A stretch of 64,000 bases of DNA, taken from Streptomyces sp. CB02366. GTDB taxonomy: Bacteria > Actinomycetota > Actinomycetes > Streptomycetales > Streptomycetaceae. Within the stretch, counting starts at the first letter, position 1. Every line of letters starts with the position of its first letter. The position numbers and the translations under genes were made by a program. The DNA is taken from positions 49,702-113,701 of the forward strand of contig NZ_LIVT01000006.1 in assembly GCF_001905905.1 (NCBI RefSeq), read 5' to 3'. Under the pieces are notes generated by a model, which was not told where the DNA came from, did not search any database, and saw only the letters and a program-made list of their open reading frames with translations. This document shows positions 8,918-17,310 of this stretch, one piece after another.

Positions 8918-8996
8918 GCGCGTGGCGTACGGAGCTGCGTGTCGTGGAGCACGGCGCGCGTGGCGTACGGAAGCTGCGCGTCGCGTGGAGCACGGG
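8918..8996. repeat. imperfect ~38-bp tandem repeat in a 400-base intergenic gap
   Basis: CGTGGCGTACGG occurs at 8921 and again at 8959, each followed by a similar AGCTGCG and GTGGAGCACGG segment; a partial GGAGCACGG copy precedes them at 8887. The gap 8857-9256 separates divergent genes (dehydrogenase, minus; HEAT protein, plus) and holds no credible coding frame. No function is evident. Confidence 0.6.
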
Positions 8997-9148
8997 GCCG
9001 AGGCGTGAAGAGCGCACGCCCGGCCGTGAGGGGTGACGGACTCTGTCCCGGAGTCGCGTCGTACGTGGAGCCGAACCGACGAGCACTCCGGGTGGCTGCG
9101 TCACCAGGCCACCGGAGCCCGCGGGGAGTGTGCCCCGCTCAGATGAGA

Positions 9149-9163
9149 TTAACCGGCGGGTAA
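9149..9163. promoter_or_regulatory. 15-bp near-palindrome, TetR-operator-like
   Basis: TTAACCGGCGGGTAA is a dyad with one mismatched pair. It lies in the divergent gap between the fused dehydrogenase and the HEAT protein, about 95 bases upstream of the latter. TTA-CC-N-GG-TAA type dyads are common TetR sites, and a TetR gene lies two genes away. Binding is not shown. Confidence 0.4.
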
Positions 9164-9256
9164 CGAGCGCGCCACCCCTGGATCCGTGTGCCCTGGACCA
9201 CACCGCCTCCGCCGTCCCGCCCCGTACGGAACGTGTCCGTGGATACGCTGAGCGTC

Positions 9257-9829
9257 ATGGATGAGGAGTTCCGTTCACTCATGGACCGGCTGGAACCCGA
9301 GGCTGCGGGGTCTCCGGCGTACCCCCGGCTCGTCGCCGCCGAGGATCCGGAAGAGCTGGCCCGGGTCCTGGTCGAGCCGCGCCAACCCCTGTGGGCGCGC
9401 GAGATAGCCGCCTTCCGGCTCGGTTGCGCGGGCGACCGGAGGGCCTTCGAGACGCTGGTGCTCCTGCTCAACCACCGCGACCCCGAACGCTGCGTCTCCG
9501 CCGCCCACGCCCTGTACCTCCTGGGCGACCCGCGTACCCCGCGCGCGGCCGCCGCCCTCGCCACCAACACCCTGCGCACCGCCTACGCCCTGCACCCGGT
9601 GCGGTTGCTGACCGACCTGCGCGCCCCGGAGTCGGTCCCCGCCCTCGTCGAGACCCTCGGCAGGCTGCTGGCCCCCGGCGAACCCCACTGGCGCGTCGCC
9701 CTCGCCTGCGTGGAGGGGCTCGGCCGGCTCGCCGACGAACAGGCCCGCCCGGTCCTCACGGCGGCTCTCCCGCACCCCCGCGTCGGCGCGGCGGCCGCGG
9801 CGGCGCTCAGCCGGCTGCCCGGCCCGTGA
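9257..9829 (+). CDS. HEAT-repeat protein
   Basis: 190 residues from ATG 9257. Pairs of short helices repeat about every 30 residues (WAREIAAFRLG, RCVSAAHALYLLGD, ALHPVRLLTDLRAPESVPALVETLG, RVALACVEGLGRL, AAAAALSRL), the PBS-lyase-type HEAT pattern, giving a small curved protein-binding scaffold of unknown partner. Cytoplasmic, no signal peptide. There is no ribosome site before the ATG, but TACGCT ends 7 bases upstream, the usual arrangement of a leaderless Streptomyces gene. It converges on the aminopeptidase gene across a strong hairpin. Confidence 0.82.
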   Translation: MDEEFRSLMDRLEPEAAGSPAYPRLVAAEDPEELARVLVEPRQPLWAREIAAFRLGCAGDRRAFETLVLLLNHRDPERCVSAAHALYLLGDPRTPRAAAALATNTLRTAYALHPVRLLTDLRAPESVPALVETLGRLLAPGEPHWRVALACVEGLGRLADEQARPVLTAALPHPRVGAAAAAALSRLPGP

Positions 9830-9888
9830 GCGGGTCCGTCGCGTCCGCGCCCTCCGGCGGAACGCGCTCGCGGCCCTTCCAGGCCGGA

Positions 9889-9928
9889 CCGCCCCCGCAC
9901 CCGGGGAGGAAGCCGGGTACGGGGGCGG
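9889..9928. terminator. bidirectional terminator hairpin between convergent genes
   Basis: A 16-bp stem with a single mismatch (9889-9904 pairing with 9913-9928) and an 8-base loop, placed in the 109-base gap between the stops of the HEAT gene and the aminopeptidase gene. No T tract, as is usual in Streptomyces. Confidence 0.75.
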
Positions 9929-9938
9929 CCGGGCCGGG

Positions 9939-11525
9939 TCAGCGGCGGAAGCCGAGCAGGCCGTGCAGCCGGCTGCCCTCGCTGTTGTCCACCGACTGGG
10001 CCGCCGCCTTCTCGGCCGGCAGCGGCCTCGGCTCCGGGAGGGCTGCGCACACCGCGTCCGCCTCGCCCCGGCCGCGCGGGACGGTGCCGTCGGCCAGATA
10101 GGCCGTCAGGTGCCTGTCCAGGCAGTCGTTTCCGCTCAGCGTGATGCCGTGGTTGCCGCCGCCCTCCTCCACGACGAGGCTGGAGCCCTTGAGCTTGCGG
10201 TGCATGCTGAGCGCGCCGCCGTACGGGGTCGCCGCGTCGTCGGTGGCCTGAAGGATGAGCGCCGGGGGCAGCTGCCGGTTGTCCACCGGGACCGGGCGCA
10301 GCGGAGGCACCGGCCAGTCCGCGCACGGCGCGTTGTACCAGGTGTTGTTCCACGTCATGAACGGCGCTTTCCCGTGGATGCGCCGGCTGTCGTTGCGCCA
10401 GGTGCTCCAGTGCTCGGGCCAGGCGGCGTCGCGGCACTGGACGGCGGTGTAGACCGAGTAGCCGTTGTCGCCGCTCGCGTCGACCGCGCCGAAGTTCTCG
10501 TACACCTCGACCAGCGCCTCGGCGTCCCGGTTCTTCACGTACGCGGCGAACGCCTCGGCGAGGTAGGGCCAGTAGCCGTTGTAGTACCCGCCGGGCAGGA
10601 AGGCGTCCTCCAGCTCGCTCGCGCCGACCGTGCCGCCGGCGGGCTTTCGCGCCACGTCCGCCCGCATCCGGTACCAGGCGGCCTCGACGCGGGCCGGGTC
10701 GGCGCCCAGGCCGTACGCCGCGTCGTTCTTCGCGACCCAGGCGGCGAACGCCTTGTGCCGGTCGTCGAAGGCGTAGTCCTGGCCCAGGTTGCCCTCGTAC
10801 CAGACGTCGTCCGGGTCGACGACCGAGTCCAGGACCAGGCGGCGCACCCGCTCCGGGTACAGCTTGGCGTAGACCGCGCCGAGGTAGGTGCCGTAGGAGT
10901 AGCCGAAGTAGTTGATCTGCCGGGAGCCCAGCGCCCGGCGGATCACGTCGAGGTCCTTGGCCGCGCTGACCGTGTCCATGTACGGCAGCACGTCGCCGTG
11001 CTTCTCGCCGCAGGCACGGGCGAACGACTCCGCCCGGTCGCGGTTGATCCGCTCCGCGCGGTAGGAGGCGGGCACCGTGTCCGGGCGCACCGGGTCGAAG
11101 TGGCCCGGTACGCAGTTCAGCGCGGGGGTGCTCCTGCCGACCCCGCGCGGGTCGAAACCGATCACGTCGTACTGCGCCGCCACCTTCTTCGGCAGCGAGG
11201 AGGCCACGAAGCCGGCCATCGACAGACCGCTGCCGCCCGGGCCGCCCGGGTTGACCAGCAGCGGGCCCTGGAAGGTCTTCGCGGTGTGCGGGACGCGGGA
11301 CAGGGCGAGCGTGATCTGACGGCCCGTGGGGCGGCGGTGGTCCAGCGGGGCGCGCACCTTCGCGCACTGGAGCGTGGGGTAGCTCTCGGTGGGGCAGTCG
11401 GTCCACTTCGGCTTCGGGGCGGGCGGCGCGCTCGCGGCGGTGGCGGCGGCCGGCCCGGGCGCGGCGGACAGCAGACCGGCGACGGTCGCGCCGACGGCGA
11501 CCAGAATTCCTGCACGTTTCGTCAT
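9939..11525 (-). CDS. secreted tripeptidyl aminopeptidase-type alpha/beta hydrolase
   Basis: 528 residues with a Sec signal peptide (MTKRAG then a hydrophobic stretch ending near AAPGPAAATA). The alpha/beta-hydrolase core shows LLVNPGGPGGSG (oxyanion region), the nucleophile elbow GYSYGTYLG, the acid in QATDDAATPYGG and the His in GGGNHGITLSG, followed by the C-terminal TAP-like segment. This matches the Streptomyces Tap/SlpD/SlpE family that removes tripeptides from exported proteins and peptides outside the cell. The ATG at 11525 follows GGGAGG; the upstream extension is discarded because the signal peptide begins here. Confidence 0.93.
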   Translation of the reverse strand: MTKRAGILVAVGATVAGLLSAAPGPAAATAASAPPAPKPKWTDCPTESYPTLQCAKVRAPLDHRRPTGRQITLALSRVPHTAKTFQGPLLVNPGGPGGSGLSMAGFVASSLPKKVAAQYDVIGFDPRGVGRSTPALNCVPGHFDPVRPDTVPASYRAERINRDRAESFARACGEKHGDVLPYMDTVSAAKDLDVIRRALGSRQINYFGYSYGTYLGAVYAKLYPERVRRLVLDSVVDPDDVWYEGNLGQDYAFDDRHKAFAAWVAKNDAAYGLGADPARVEAAWYRMRADVARKPAGGTVGASELEDAFLPGGYYNGYWPYLAEAFAAYVKNRDAEALVEVYENFGAVDASGDNGYSVYTAVQCRDAAWPEHWSTWRNDSRRIHGKAPFMTWNNTWYNAPCADWPVPPLRPVPVDNRQLPPALILQATDDAATPYGGALSMHRKLKGSSLVVEEGGGNHGITLSGNDCLDRHLTAYLADGTVPRGRGEADAVCAALPEPRPLPAEKAAAQSVDNSEGSRLHGLLGFRR

Positions 11526-11693
11526 GGGGCCTCCCGGGGTGGCGGGACGCGGCGCCGGATCACCGGTCCCCGCCGCATGCTCCCCGAATCGCGCGGCGGA
11601 AGGGCCCCTTCCGTGCGATTCGGCCCGTACGGTCACGCCATCGGCGCACGCGGCGGTCCGGCCCGCGGCCGCCCCGGCGCTCTCCCGCCGCCC

Positions 11694-12722
11694 TCAGAGC
11701 AGGGTCAGCCGGGTCGGGCCGGGCTCCGGGGCGGGCGGGACCGGAGCGGCGGGACGGGACTCGACGCGGCGGCCCGGCCCGATCCCGTACGCGTCCGCCA
11801 GCTCGTGCACCTGACGGGTGATCCGGCGCTGGTACCAGGTGGGGGCGTACGCCCCGTCCCCGTACATCCGCTCGTAGCGCTCCACCAGATGCGGATGGCG
11901 CCGCCCCAGCCAGTGCAGGTACCACTCCCGCGCGCCGGGGCGCAGATGCAGCACCAGCGGGGTCACCGAGGTCGCCCCCGCGGCCGCGACGGCCGCCACG
12001 GTGGCGCGCAACTGCTCGGGGCGGTCGCCGAGGAAGGGGATGACGGGGGCCATCAGGACCGAGCAGCCGATGCCGGCGTCGGTGAGGGCGCGCACCGCGT
12101 CCAGCCGGCGATCGGGGGAGGGGGCGCCCGGCTCGACCGCGCGCCACAGCTCCCGGTCGCCGAAGCCCACGGAGACCGAGACGCCGACCTCGGCCACCTC
12201 GGCGGCCCGGCGCAGCAACTCCAGGTCCCGCAGGATCAACGTGCCCTTGGTGAGGATCGAGAACGGGTTCGCCCGGTCGCGCAGGGCGGAGATGACGCCC
12301 GGCATGAGCCGGTACCGGCCCTCCGCCCGCTGGTAGCAGTCGACGTCGGTCCCGATGGCGACGTGCTCCCCCTGCCAGTGCCGCGCCCCCAGTTCGCGCT
12401 GGAGCAGCTCGGCGGCGTTGGTCTTGACGACGATCTGCGAGTCGAACCCGGTGCCGGTGTCCAGGCCCAGACGGCTGTGGGCCTTGCGGGCGAAGCAGTA
12501 CACGCAGGCGTGTGTGCAGCCCCGGTAGGGGTTCACCGTCCATTCGAACGGCATTCGCGAAGCCCCGGGCACCCGGTTCAGGATCGAACGGGCCCGGATC
12601 TCGTGGAAGGTGACGCCCCGGAACCCGGGGGCGTCGAACGTGCGCGTGGTCACCGCGTCCGCGGCGAAGAGCGCGCTGTTCCCGGGCGTCGGGTTCTTCT
12701 CGACCGGATGGTCCCAGCGCAT
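11694..12722 (-). CDS. Rv2578c-family radical SAM protein
   Basis: 342 residues. The [4Fe-4S] motif CxxxCxxC is present as CTHACVYC in PYRGCTHACVYCFARKAH (about residues 60-75), and the SAM-binding half barrel follows. The family is annotated as Rv2578c-like or, loosely, as spore photoproduct lyase-like DNA repair proteins; the reaction is unknown. ATG 12722 has a GAGGAGG site. A LexA-type box lies 33 bases upstream, which suggests DNA damage control and supports a repair-linked role. Confidence 0.9.
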   Translation of the reverse strand: MRWDHPVEKNPTPGNSALFAADAVTTRTFDAPGFRGVTFHEIRARSILNRVPGASRMPFEWTVNPYRGCTHACVYCFARKAHSRLGLDTGTGFDSQIVVKTNAAELLQRELGARHWQGEHVAIGTDVDCYQRAEGRYRLMPGVISALRDRANPFSILTKGTLILRDLELLRRAAEVAEVGVSVSVGFGDRELWRAVEPGAPSPDRRLDAVRALTDAGIGCSVLMAPVIPFLGDRPEQLRATVAAVAAAGATSVTPLVLHLRPGAREWYLHWLGRRHPHLVERYERMYGDGAYAPTWYQRRITRQVHELADAYGIGPGRRVESRPAAPVPPAPEPGPTRLTLL

Positions 12723-12755
12723 GGACGCCTCCTCGGTAGCACTCCTCGCAGAATA

Positions 12756-12767
12756 GAACACTTGTTC
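12756..12767 (-). promoter_or_regulatory. candidate LexA (SOS) box before the radical SAM gene
   Basis: On the minus strand the site reads GAAC-AAGT-GTTC, matching the Gram-positive/actinobacterial SOS consensus GAAC-RNRY-GTTC at every fixed position. It ends 33 bases before the ATG at 12722 and overlaps a TATTCT -10-like hexamer, so LexA would cover the promoter. Confidence 0.65.
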
Positions 12768-12951
12768 CCTTGATCGTGCGAGGCGGGCCGCGCGGCTCGC
12801 GGACCACGTCCTCGCCGACCCCGGGGGAAGCGAATTCCGCGTCCTCGTCACCCGCCGCCCCTGAGCCGGACCCACCCCGATTTTGAGCGGCCGTACCCGA
12901 GGTGGTTGGCTCAGCACACCCCCCGAACCACGGAGAGCCGGAGGAACAGCC

Positions 12952-13395
12952 ATGGCGCAGGTCGAGGCGACGACGGAGCGGATCATCGCGGCGGACGCGG
13001 ACACGGTGTTCGACGCCCTGGCCGACTACAAGGACGTCCGCGGCAAGGTGTTGACCGGGCACTTCAGCGAGTACGAGGTCCGGGAGGGCGGGGACGGCGA
13101 GGGCACCCTCGTCCACTGGAAGCTCCAGGCGACCAGCAAGCGGGTCCGCGACTGCCTGCTGGAGGTCAGCGAGCCGACCGACGGGCAGCTCGTCGAGAAG
13201 GACCGCAACTCCTCCATGGTCACCACCTGGACCGTCACCCCGGCCGGCGAGGGCCGGTCCAAGGCCGTCGTGACCACGGTCTGGGAGGGCGCCGGCGGCA
13301 TCGGCGGCTTCTTCGAGCGCACCTTCGCGCCCAAGGGCCTCGGCCGGATCTACGACGAGCTCCTCCAGAACCTCGCCGCCGAGGTCGAGAAGTAA
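12952..13395 (+). CDS. SRPBCC-family (START/Bet v1-like) protein
   Basis: 147 residues, one SRPBCC domain: an initial strand ATTERIIAADADTVFDALADY, the central helix-grip sheet and a long C-terminal helix ending YDELLQNLAAEVEK. Such proteins hold a hydrophobic ligand in an internal cavity; related polyketide cyclase/dehydrase-like members are carriers or small enzymes. Ligand unknown. ATG 12952 follows GAGGAA. It stands alone, reading away from the radical SAM gene, with its own terminator. Confidence 0.85.
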   Translation: MAQVEATTERIIAADADTVFDALADYKDVRGKVLTGHFSEYEVREGGDGEGTLVHWKLQATSKRVRDCLLEVSEPTDGQLVEKDRNSSMVTTWTVTPAGEGRSKAVVTTVWEGAGGIGGFFERTFAPKGLGRIYDELLQNLAAEVEK

Positions 13396-13406
13396 CTCCC
13401 GCTCCC

Positions 13407-13442
13407 CGCACCGGAGGCCGGTCGTCGGCGGTCTCCGGTGCG
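13407..13442 (+). terminator. hairpin terminator after the SRPBCC gene
   Basis: Perfect 10-bp stem (CGCACCGGAG at 13407-13416 with CTCCGGTGCG at 13433-13442), 16-base loop, 11 bases after the stop codon. Confidence 0.7.
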
Positions 13443-13661
13443 CGGTCGCCCCGGCTCCCGGGCGGGCCGGCCGCACCCTCCGGGCAGGGCTCCGCCTCAC
13501 CGGAACGGGTGGTTTTCCGCCGCGCCCGGTTGTGCGCCGTAGCGGCTCCCACCGGGGCTTAAGCCCACCGCGTGCTCCTCGTGCGCCCCCTGTCACGTTT
13601 GCCCCGCCTCGCCGCGCGATGCGAGAAATGGGCGGCGCAGATGCGACGAGGGGAGCGTTAC

Positions 13662-16130
13662 GTGGTGGGTGGGATCACGCTGGAGAAGGACGAACCGGAC
13701 GGGCCGGGAGCGGACCGCCCGGCTCCGGGGGTCTCGGCCCCGGACGGCTCGACGGCGACCGTCGACACCCCCGTCGCACCGCCCCCTGTGCCCGGCCCCG
13801 GCCCCGAAGCCGCCGAGATCAGCCCCCGCAAGGTCCGCATGGTCTTCCTCGGACTGATGCTCACCCTGCTGCTCGCGGCGCTCGACCAGATGATCGTCGC
13901 CACCGCCCTGCCGAAGATCGTCGGTGAGCTGCACGGCCTGGAGAAGATGTCCTGGGCGGTCACCGCCTACCTCCTCGCCTCCACCATCGTCCTGCCGCTC
14001 TACGGAAAGCTCGGCGACCTCTTCGGCCGCAAGGGCGTCTTCCAGTTCGCCATCGTCGTCTTCGTCATCGGCTCCGCCCTGGCGGGCTGGTCGCGCACCA
14101 TGGACGAGCTGATCGCCTTCCGGGCCCTCCAGGGCGTCGGCGGCGGCGGGCTGATGATCGGCGTCCAGGCGATCATCGCGGACATCGTCCCGGCCCGGGA
14201 GCGCGGCCGTTACATGGGCCTCATCGGCGCGGTCTTCGGCCTCGCCTCGGTCGCCGGGCCCCTCCTCGGCGGTTTCTTCACCGACCACGCCTCCTGGCGC
14301 TGGTGCTTCTACATCAACGTCCCGTTCGGCCTGGTCACCCTCGCCGTCATCGCGGTCGTCCTCAAACTGCCCCGGCCCGCCGCCCGGCCCCGCCTCGACG
14401 TCCTGGGTGCGGCGCTCCTCGCCGTCGCCTCCACCTGCCTGGTGCTGGTCACCAGCTGGGGCGGGACCGAGTACGCCTGGGACTCGGGCGCCATCCTGGG
14501 CCTCTCGGCGGGCGCGGTCGCCTCCACCGTCCTCTTCGTCGCCGCCGAACGCCGGGCCGCAGAACCGATCATTCCGCTACGGCTGTTCCGCGACTCCGTC
14601 TTCAACGTCTCCGGCCTGGTCGGCGCGGTCGTCGGCATCGCCCTCTTCGGGGCCGCCAGCTACCTGCCCACCTACCTCCAGATGGTCGACGGGGTCAGCG
14701 CCACCGAGTCCGGGCTCCTGATGCTTCCGATGATGATGGGCATCGTCGGCGGTTCCATCGTCTCGGGCCAGCTCATCACCCGCACCGGCCGCTACCGGAT
14801 CCACCCGATCGTCGGCAGCGCCGTCTCCGTCGTCGGCATGGGGCTGCTCTCGTTGTTGGAGGCGGACACCTCCGTCCTGGCGTACAGCTTCTACCAGGCG
14901 GTTCTCGGCACCGGCATCGGCCTGGTCATGTCCGTCCTGGTGCTCGCCGTCCAGAACTCCGTACGCCCTTCGGACCTCGGCACCGCCACCAGCGCCCACA
15001 ACTACTTCCGGCAGATCGGCGGCAGCGTCGGTGCGGCCGTCTTCGGCACGCTGTTCGCCGGACGGCTCTCCGACGCGCTCGGCGTACGGCTGCCCACCGG
15101 CGCCGAGCTGCCGGACCCCGCGTCGATCACCCCGCAGATCGTCCACGCGATGGAACCCGCGCTGCGCGACGCCTACATCCAGGCGTACGTGGACGCGATG
15201 CCGCGCATCTTCCTCTACCTCGTGCCGGTGCTCGTGCTCGGCCTGATCCTCGCCTTCTTCCTCAAGGAGAAACCGCTGGTGTCCCACCACAGCCCCGAAG
15301 CCGCCGCCGAGACCACGATGCCGATCCCCGCGGCCCGCGCCGACTCCGCGCGGCCCGCCGCCGACCGCCTCTCCGGGATCCCGGTCCACGGGTGCGTCCA
15401 GCACTCCGACGGCACCACCGTCCCCCGGGCCGCCCTCACCCTCATCGACGTCCAGGGGCGGCAGATCGGGCGCGGGGCCGGCGGGGACGACGGGCGGTAC
15501 GCGCTCAGCGTCCCCGGCGCCGGTTCGTACGTCCTGATCGCCGCCGCCGGGGGCCACCAGCCGCAGGCCGTCAGCGTCACCGTGGGGGAGCGCCCCGTCG
15601 AGCTGGACGTGGTCCTCGGCGGCGCCGGACGGCTCGCCGGGTCCGTCCTCACCCCCGACGGGGCCCCGGTCCAGGGCGCGGCCGTCACCCTCACCGACGT
15701 GCACGGCGAGGTCGTCGCCTCCACCCGCGCCGGGCGCGAGGGCGGCTACGTCATCGGCGAGCTGGTCGCGGGGGAGTACACCCTGGCCGCCAGCGCCCCC
15801 GCCTTCCGCCCCACCGCCCTCCCGGTCAGCGTGCAGGCCGCCCGCGAGACCCGGCAGGACATCGAGCTGGCGGGCGGGGCCGTCCTGCGCGGCGTCGTCC
15901 GCGCCACCGGCGGACGGCCCGTCGAGGACGCCCGGGTCACCCTGCTCGACGCGGCGGGCAACGTGGTGGACACCCTCACCACCGGGGCGGACGGATCGTT
16001 CCGGTTCGTCGACCTCTCGTCGGGCGAGTACACGGTGATCGCCGCCGGATACCCGCCGGTCGCCACCGTCCTCCAGGTCGCGGGCGGCGGCCGCACCGAA
16101 CGGGACCTCCAGCTGGGCCACGAGGACTGA
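13662..16130 (+). CDS. MFS multidrug exporter (DHA2 type) fused to three carboxypeptidase-regulatory-like domains
   Basis: 822 residues. Residues about 50-540 form a 14-helix drug:H+ antiporter: LLLAALDQMIVATALP (motif D1), YGKLGDLFGRK (motif A), RALQGVGGGGLMIG and SVAGPLLGGFF (motif C). After a linker (LKEKPLVSHHS) come three ~80-residue beta-sandwich repeats of the CarboxypepD_reg type, each with a G-V-x(n)-G-x-P-V-x-A-x-V-T-L-x-D core and a GEYTL/V strand. Plain members end near residue 540. Start GTG 13662 is chosen for its GGGGAG site; an ATG at 13641 is also possible. Role of the tail unknown. Confidence 0.88.
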   Translation: MVGGITLEKDEPDGPGADRPAPGVSAPDGSTATVDTPVAPPPVPGPGPEAAEISPRKVRMVFLGLMLTLLLAALDQMIVATALPKIVGELHGLEKMSWAVTAYLLASTIVLPLYGKLGDLFGRKGVFQFAIVVFVIGSALAGWSRTMDELIAFRALQGVGGGGLMIGVQAIIADIVPARERGRYMGLIGAVFGLASVAGPLLGGFFTDHASWRWCFYINVPFGLVTLAVIAVVLKLPRPAARPRLDVLGAALLAVASTCLVLVTSWGGTEYAWDSGAILGLSAGAVASTVLFVAAERRAAEPIIPLRLFRDSVFNVSGLVGAVVGIALFGAASYLPTYLQMVDGVSATESGLLMLPMMMGIVGGSIVSGQLITRTGRYRIHPIVGSAVSVVGMGLLSLLEADTSVLAYSFYQAVLGTGIGLVMSVLVLAVQNSVRPSDLGTATSAHNYFRQIGGSVGAAVFGTLFAGRLSDALGVRLPTGAELPDPASITPQIVHAMEPALRDAYIQAYVDAMPRIFLYLVPVLVLGLILAFFLKEKPLVSHHSPEAAAETTMPIPAARADSARPAADRLSGIPVHGCVQHSDGTTVPRAALTLIDVQGRQIGRGAGGDDGRYALSVPGAGSYVLIAAAGGHQPQAVSVTVGERPVELDVVLGGAGRLAGSVLTPDGAPVQGAAVTLTDVHGEVVASTRAGREGGYVIGELVAGEYTLAASAPAFRPTALPVSVQAARETRQDIELAGGAVLRGVVRATGGRPVEDARVTLLDAAGNVVDTLTTGADGSFRFVDLSSGEYTVIAAGYPPVATVLQVAGGGRTERDLQLGHED

Positions 16131-16140
16131 GGCGCACGGG

Positions 16141-16200
16141 GACCGAGACGTACGGAGGGCGGGCGACCGGGACGGGGACGTACGGCGGGCGGGTGCAGGG
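16141..16200. repeat. 30-bp imperfect direct repeat, two copies
   Basis: Bases 16141-16170 and 16171-16200 match at 23 of 30 positions around a shared GACGTACGG. They lie in the 149-base convergent gap after the MFS gene. No function is evident. Confidence 0.5.
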
Positions 16201-16279
16201 GGGGCAGAAGCGCGCATGGGGGTGCGGGGCGCCGGGTACGCGCCGCCCCCGGTTGAACCCGCCCCCGCCTCACTCCGCC

Positions 16280-17173
16280 TCACCCCGCCTCTGCGTTCTC
16301 GCGCAGCAGCCGCATCAGCGCCCGCGCCCCCGGGCCCGTGTGCCGGGCCGCCGGCAGCACCGCCACGCTCTCGTACACCGGCCGGGCCCCGCCCGCCAGT
16401 TCCACCGTGACCAGCCGGGCCGCCTCCGGCTTGCGGGAGAAGTGGTGCGGCACCACCGCGATCCCCAGCCCCTCCTGGACCAACTCCAGCAGGCTGTGCA
16501 CGTCGTTGACCTCCAGGCCCACCGTCCGCCGCACCCCCGCCGCCGCGAACGCCTCGTCCGCCGCCCGCCGGGGGCCCCAGCCCGGGTGGAAGTCGATGAA
16601 CGACGCCCCCGCCAGCTCCTGCCATCCCACCTCGGGCCGCCCGGCGTACGGATGCCCCGCCGCGCACAGCAGCACCAACCGCTCCCGGGCCAGCGGCACC
16701 AGCTCCCCGCGCCACTTCGCCGGGTCGACCGCCGCCGCGAACGCCAGGTCCAGCCTGCCGCCCGCCACCCCCTCCAGCAGGCTGCCGGCGCCCTCCTGCC
16801 GCAGCCGCAGCTCCATCTGCGGATGGTCCCGGTGGAACGCCGCCAGCAGCCGCGCCGGGTTCACCCCCGCCACGCACTGCTCGACCCCCACCGTCAACGT
16901 GCCGCGCAGCAGCCCCCGTACGGCGTCGACCGCCTCCCGCGCGGCCCGCGCGCCCGCCAGCGTGCGCTCCGCCTCCACCAGCAGCGCCCGCCCCGCCTCG
17001 GTGAGCCGGACCGTGCGCGTGGTCCGGCTGAACAACGGCGTCCGCAGCTCCTGCTCCAGCGCCCGTACGGAGGCGGAGAGCCCGGACTGCGAGACGGCGA
17101 GGCGCTCGGCGGCCCGGGTGAAGTGCTGCTCCTCCGCCACGGCGACGAAGTGCTCCAGCTGACGCAGTTCCAT
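16280..17173 (-). CDS. LysR-family transcriptional regulator
   Basis: 297 residues. The N-terminal winged HTH is standard (MELRQLEHFVAVAEEQHFTRAAERL, then SQSGLSASVRALE), followed by the periplasmic-binding-protein-like effector domain (LTVGVEQCVAGVNPARLLAAF). It reads away from the aldo/keto reductase gene at 17311 across a 137-base gap, the usual position for a LysR protein controlling its neighbour. ATG 17173 abuts a GATTG-AG-CAATC dyad, which suggests autoregulation. Confidence 0.93.
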   Translation of the reverse strand: MELRQLEHFVAVAEEQHFTRAAERLAVSQSGLSASVRALEQELRTPLFSRTTRTVRLTEAGRALLVEAERTLAGARAAREAVDAVRGLLRGTLTVGVEQCVAGVNPARLLAAFHRDHPQMELRLRQEGAGSLLEGVAGGRLDLAFAAAVDPAKWRGELVPLARERLVLLCAAGHPYAGRPEVGWQELAGASFIDFHPGWGPRRAADEAFAAAGVRRTVGLEVNDVHSLLELVQEGLGIAVVPHHFSRKPEAARLVTVELAGGARPVYESVAVLPAARHTGPGARALMRLLRENAEAG

Positions 17174-17185
17174 GATTGAGCAATC
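17174..17185. promoter_or_regulatory. GATTG-AG-CAATC dyad at the LysR start
   Basis: A perfect 5-bp inverted repeat with a 2-base spacer immediately next to the LysR start codon, inside the divergent LysR/aldo-keto reductase gap. A plausible but unproven operator. Confidence 0.4.
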
Positions 17186-17310
17186 TAGGCGATGAATCCG
17201 AGCGGAATCCCCTGTTGGACTGCTGGATCCATCTGCGGAAGCCTGGAGCCCGCACCCGAACCGCGCCGGCCCCGGCGCGCCACCCCCGTAACCCCTCCCG
17301 CGGAGCCCCC

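Noticed and set aside
8857..9256. Repeats in the gap as a CRISPR array
   Set aside because: Only two imperfect ~38-bp copies, contiguous and without spacers, and no cas genes.
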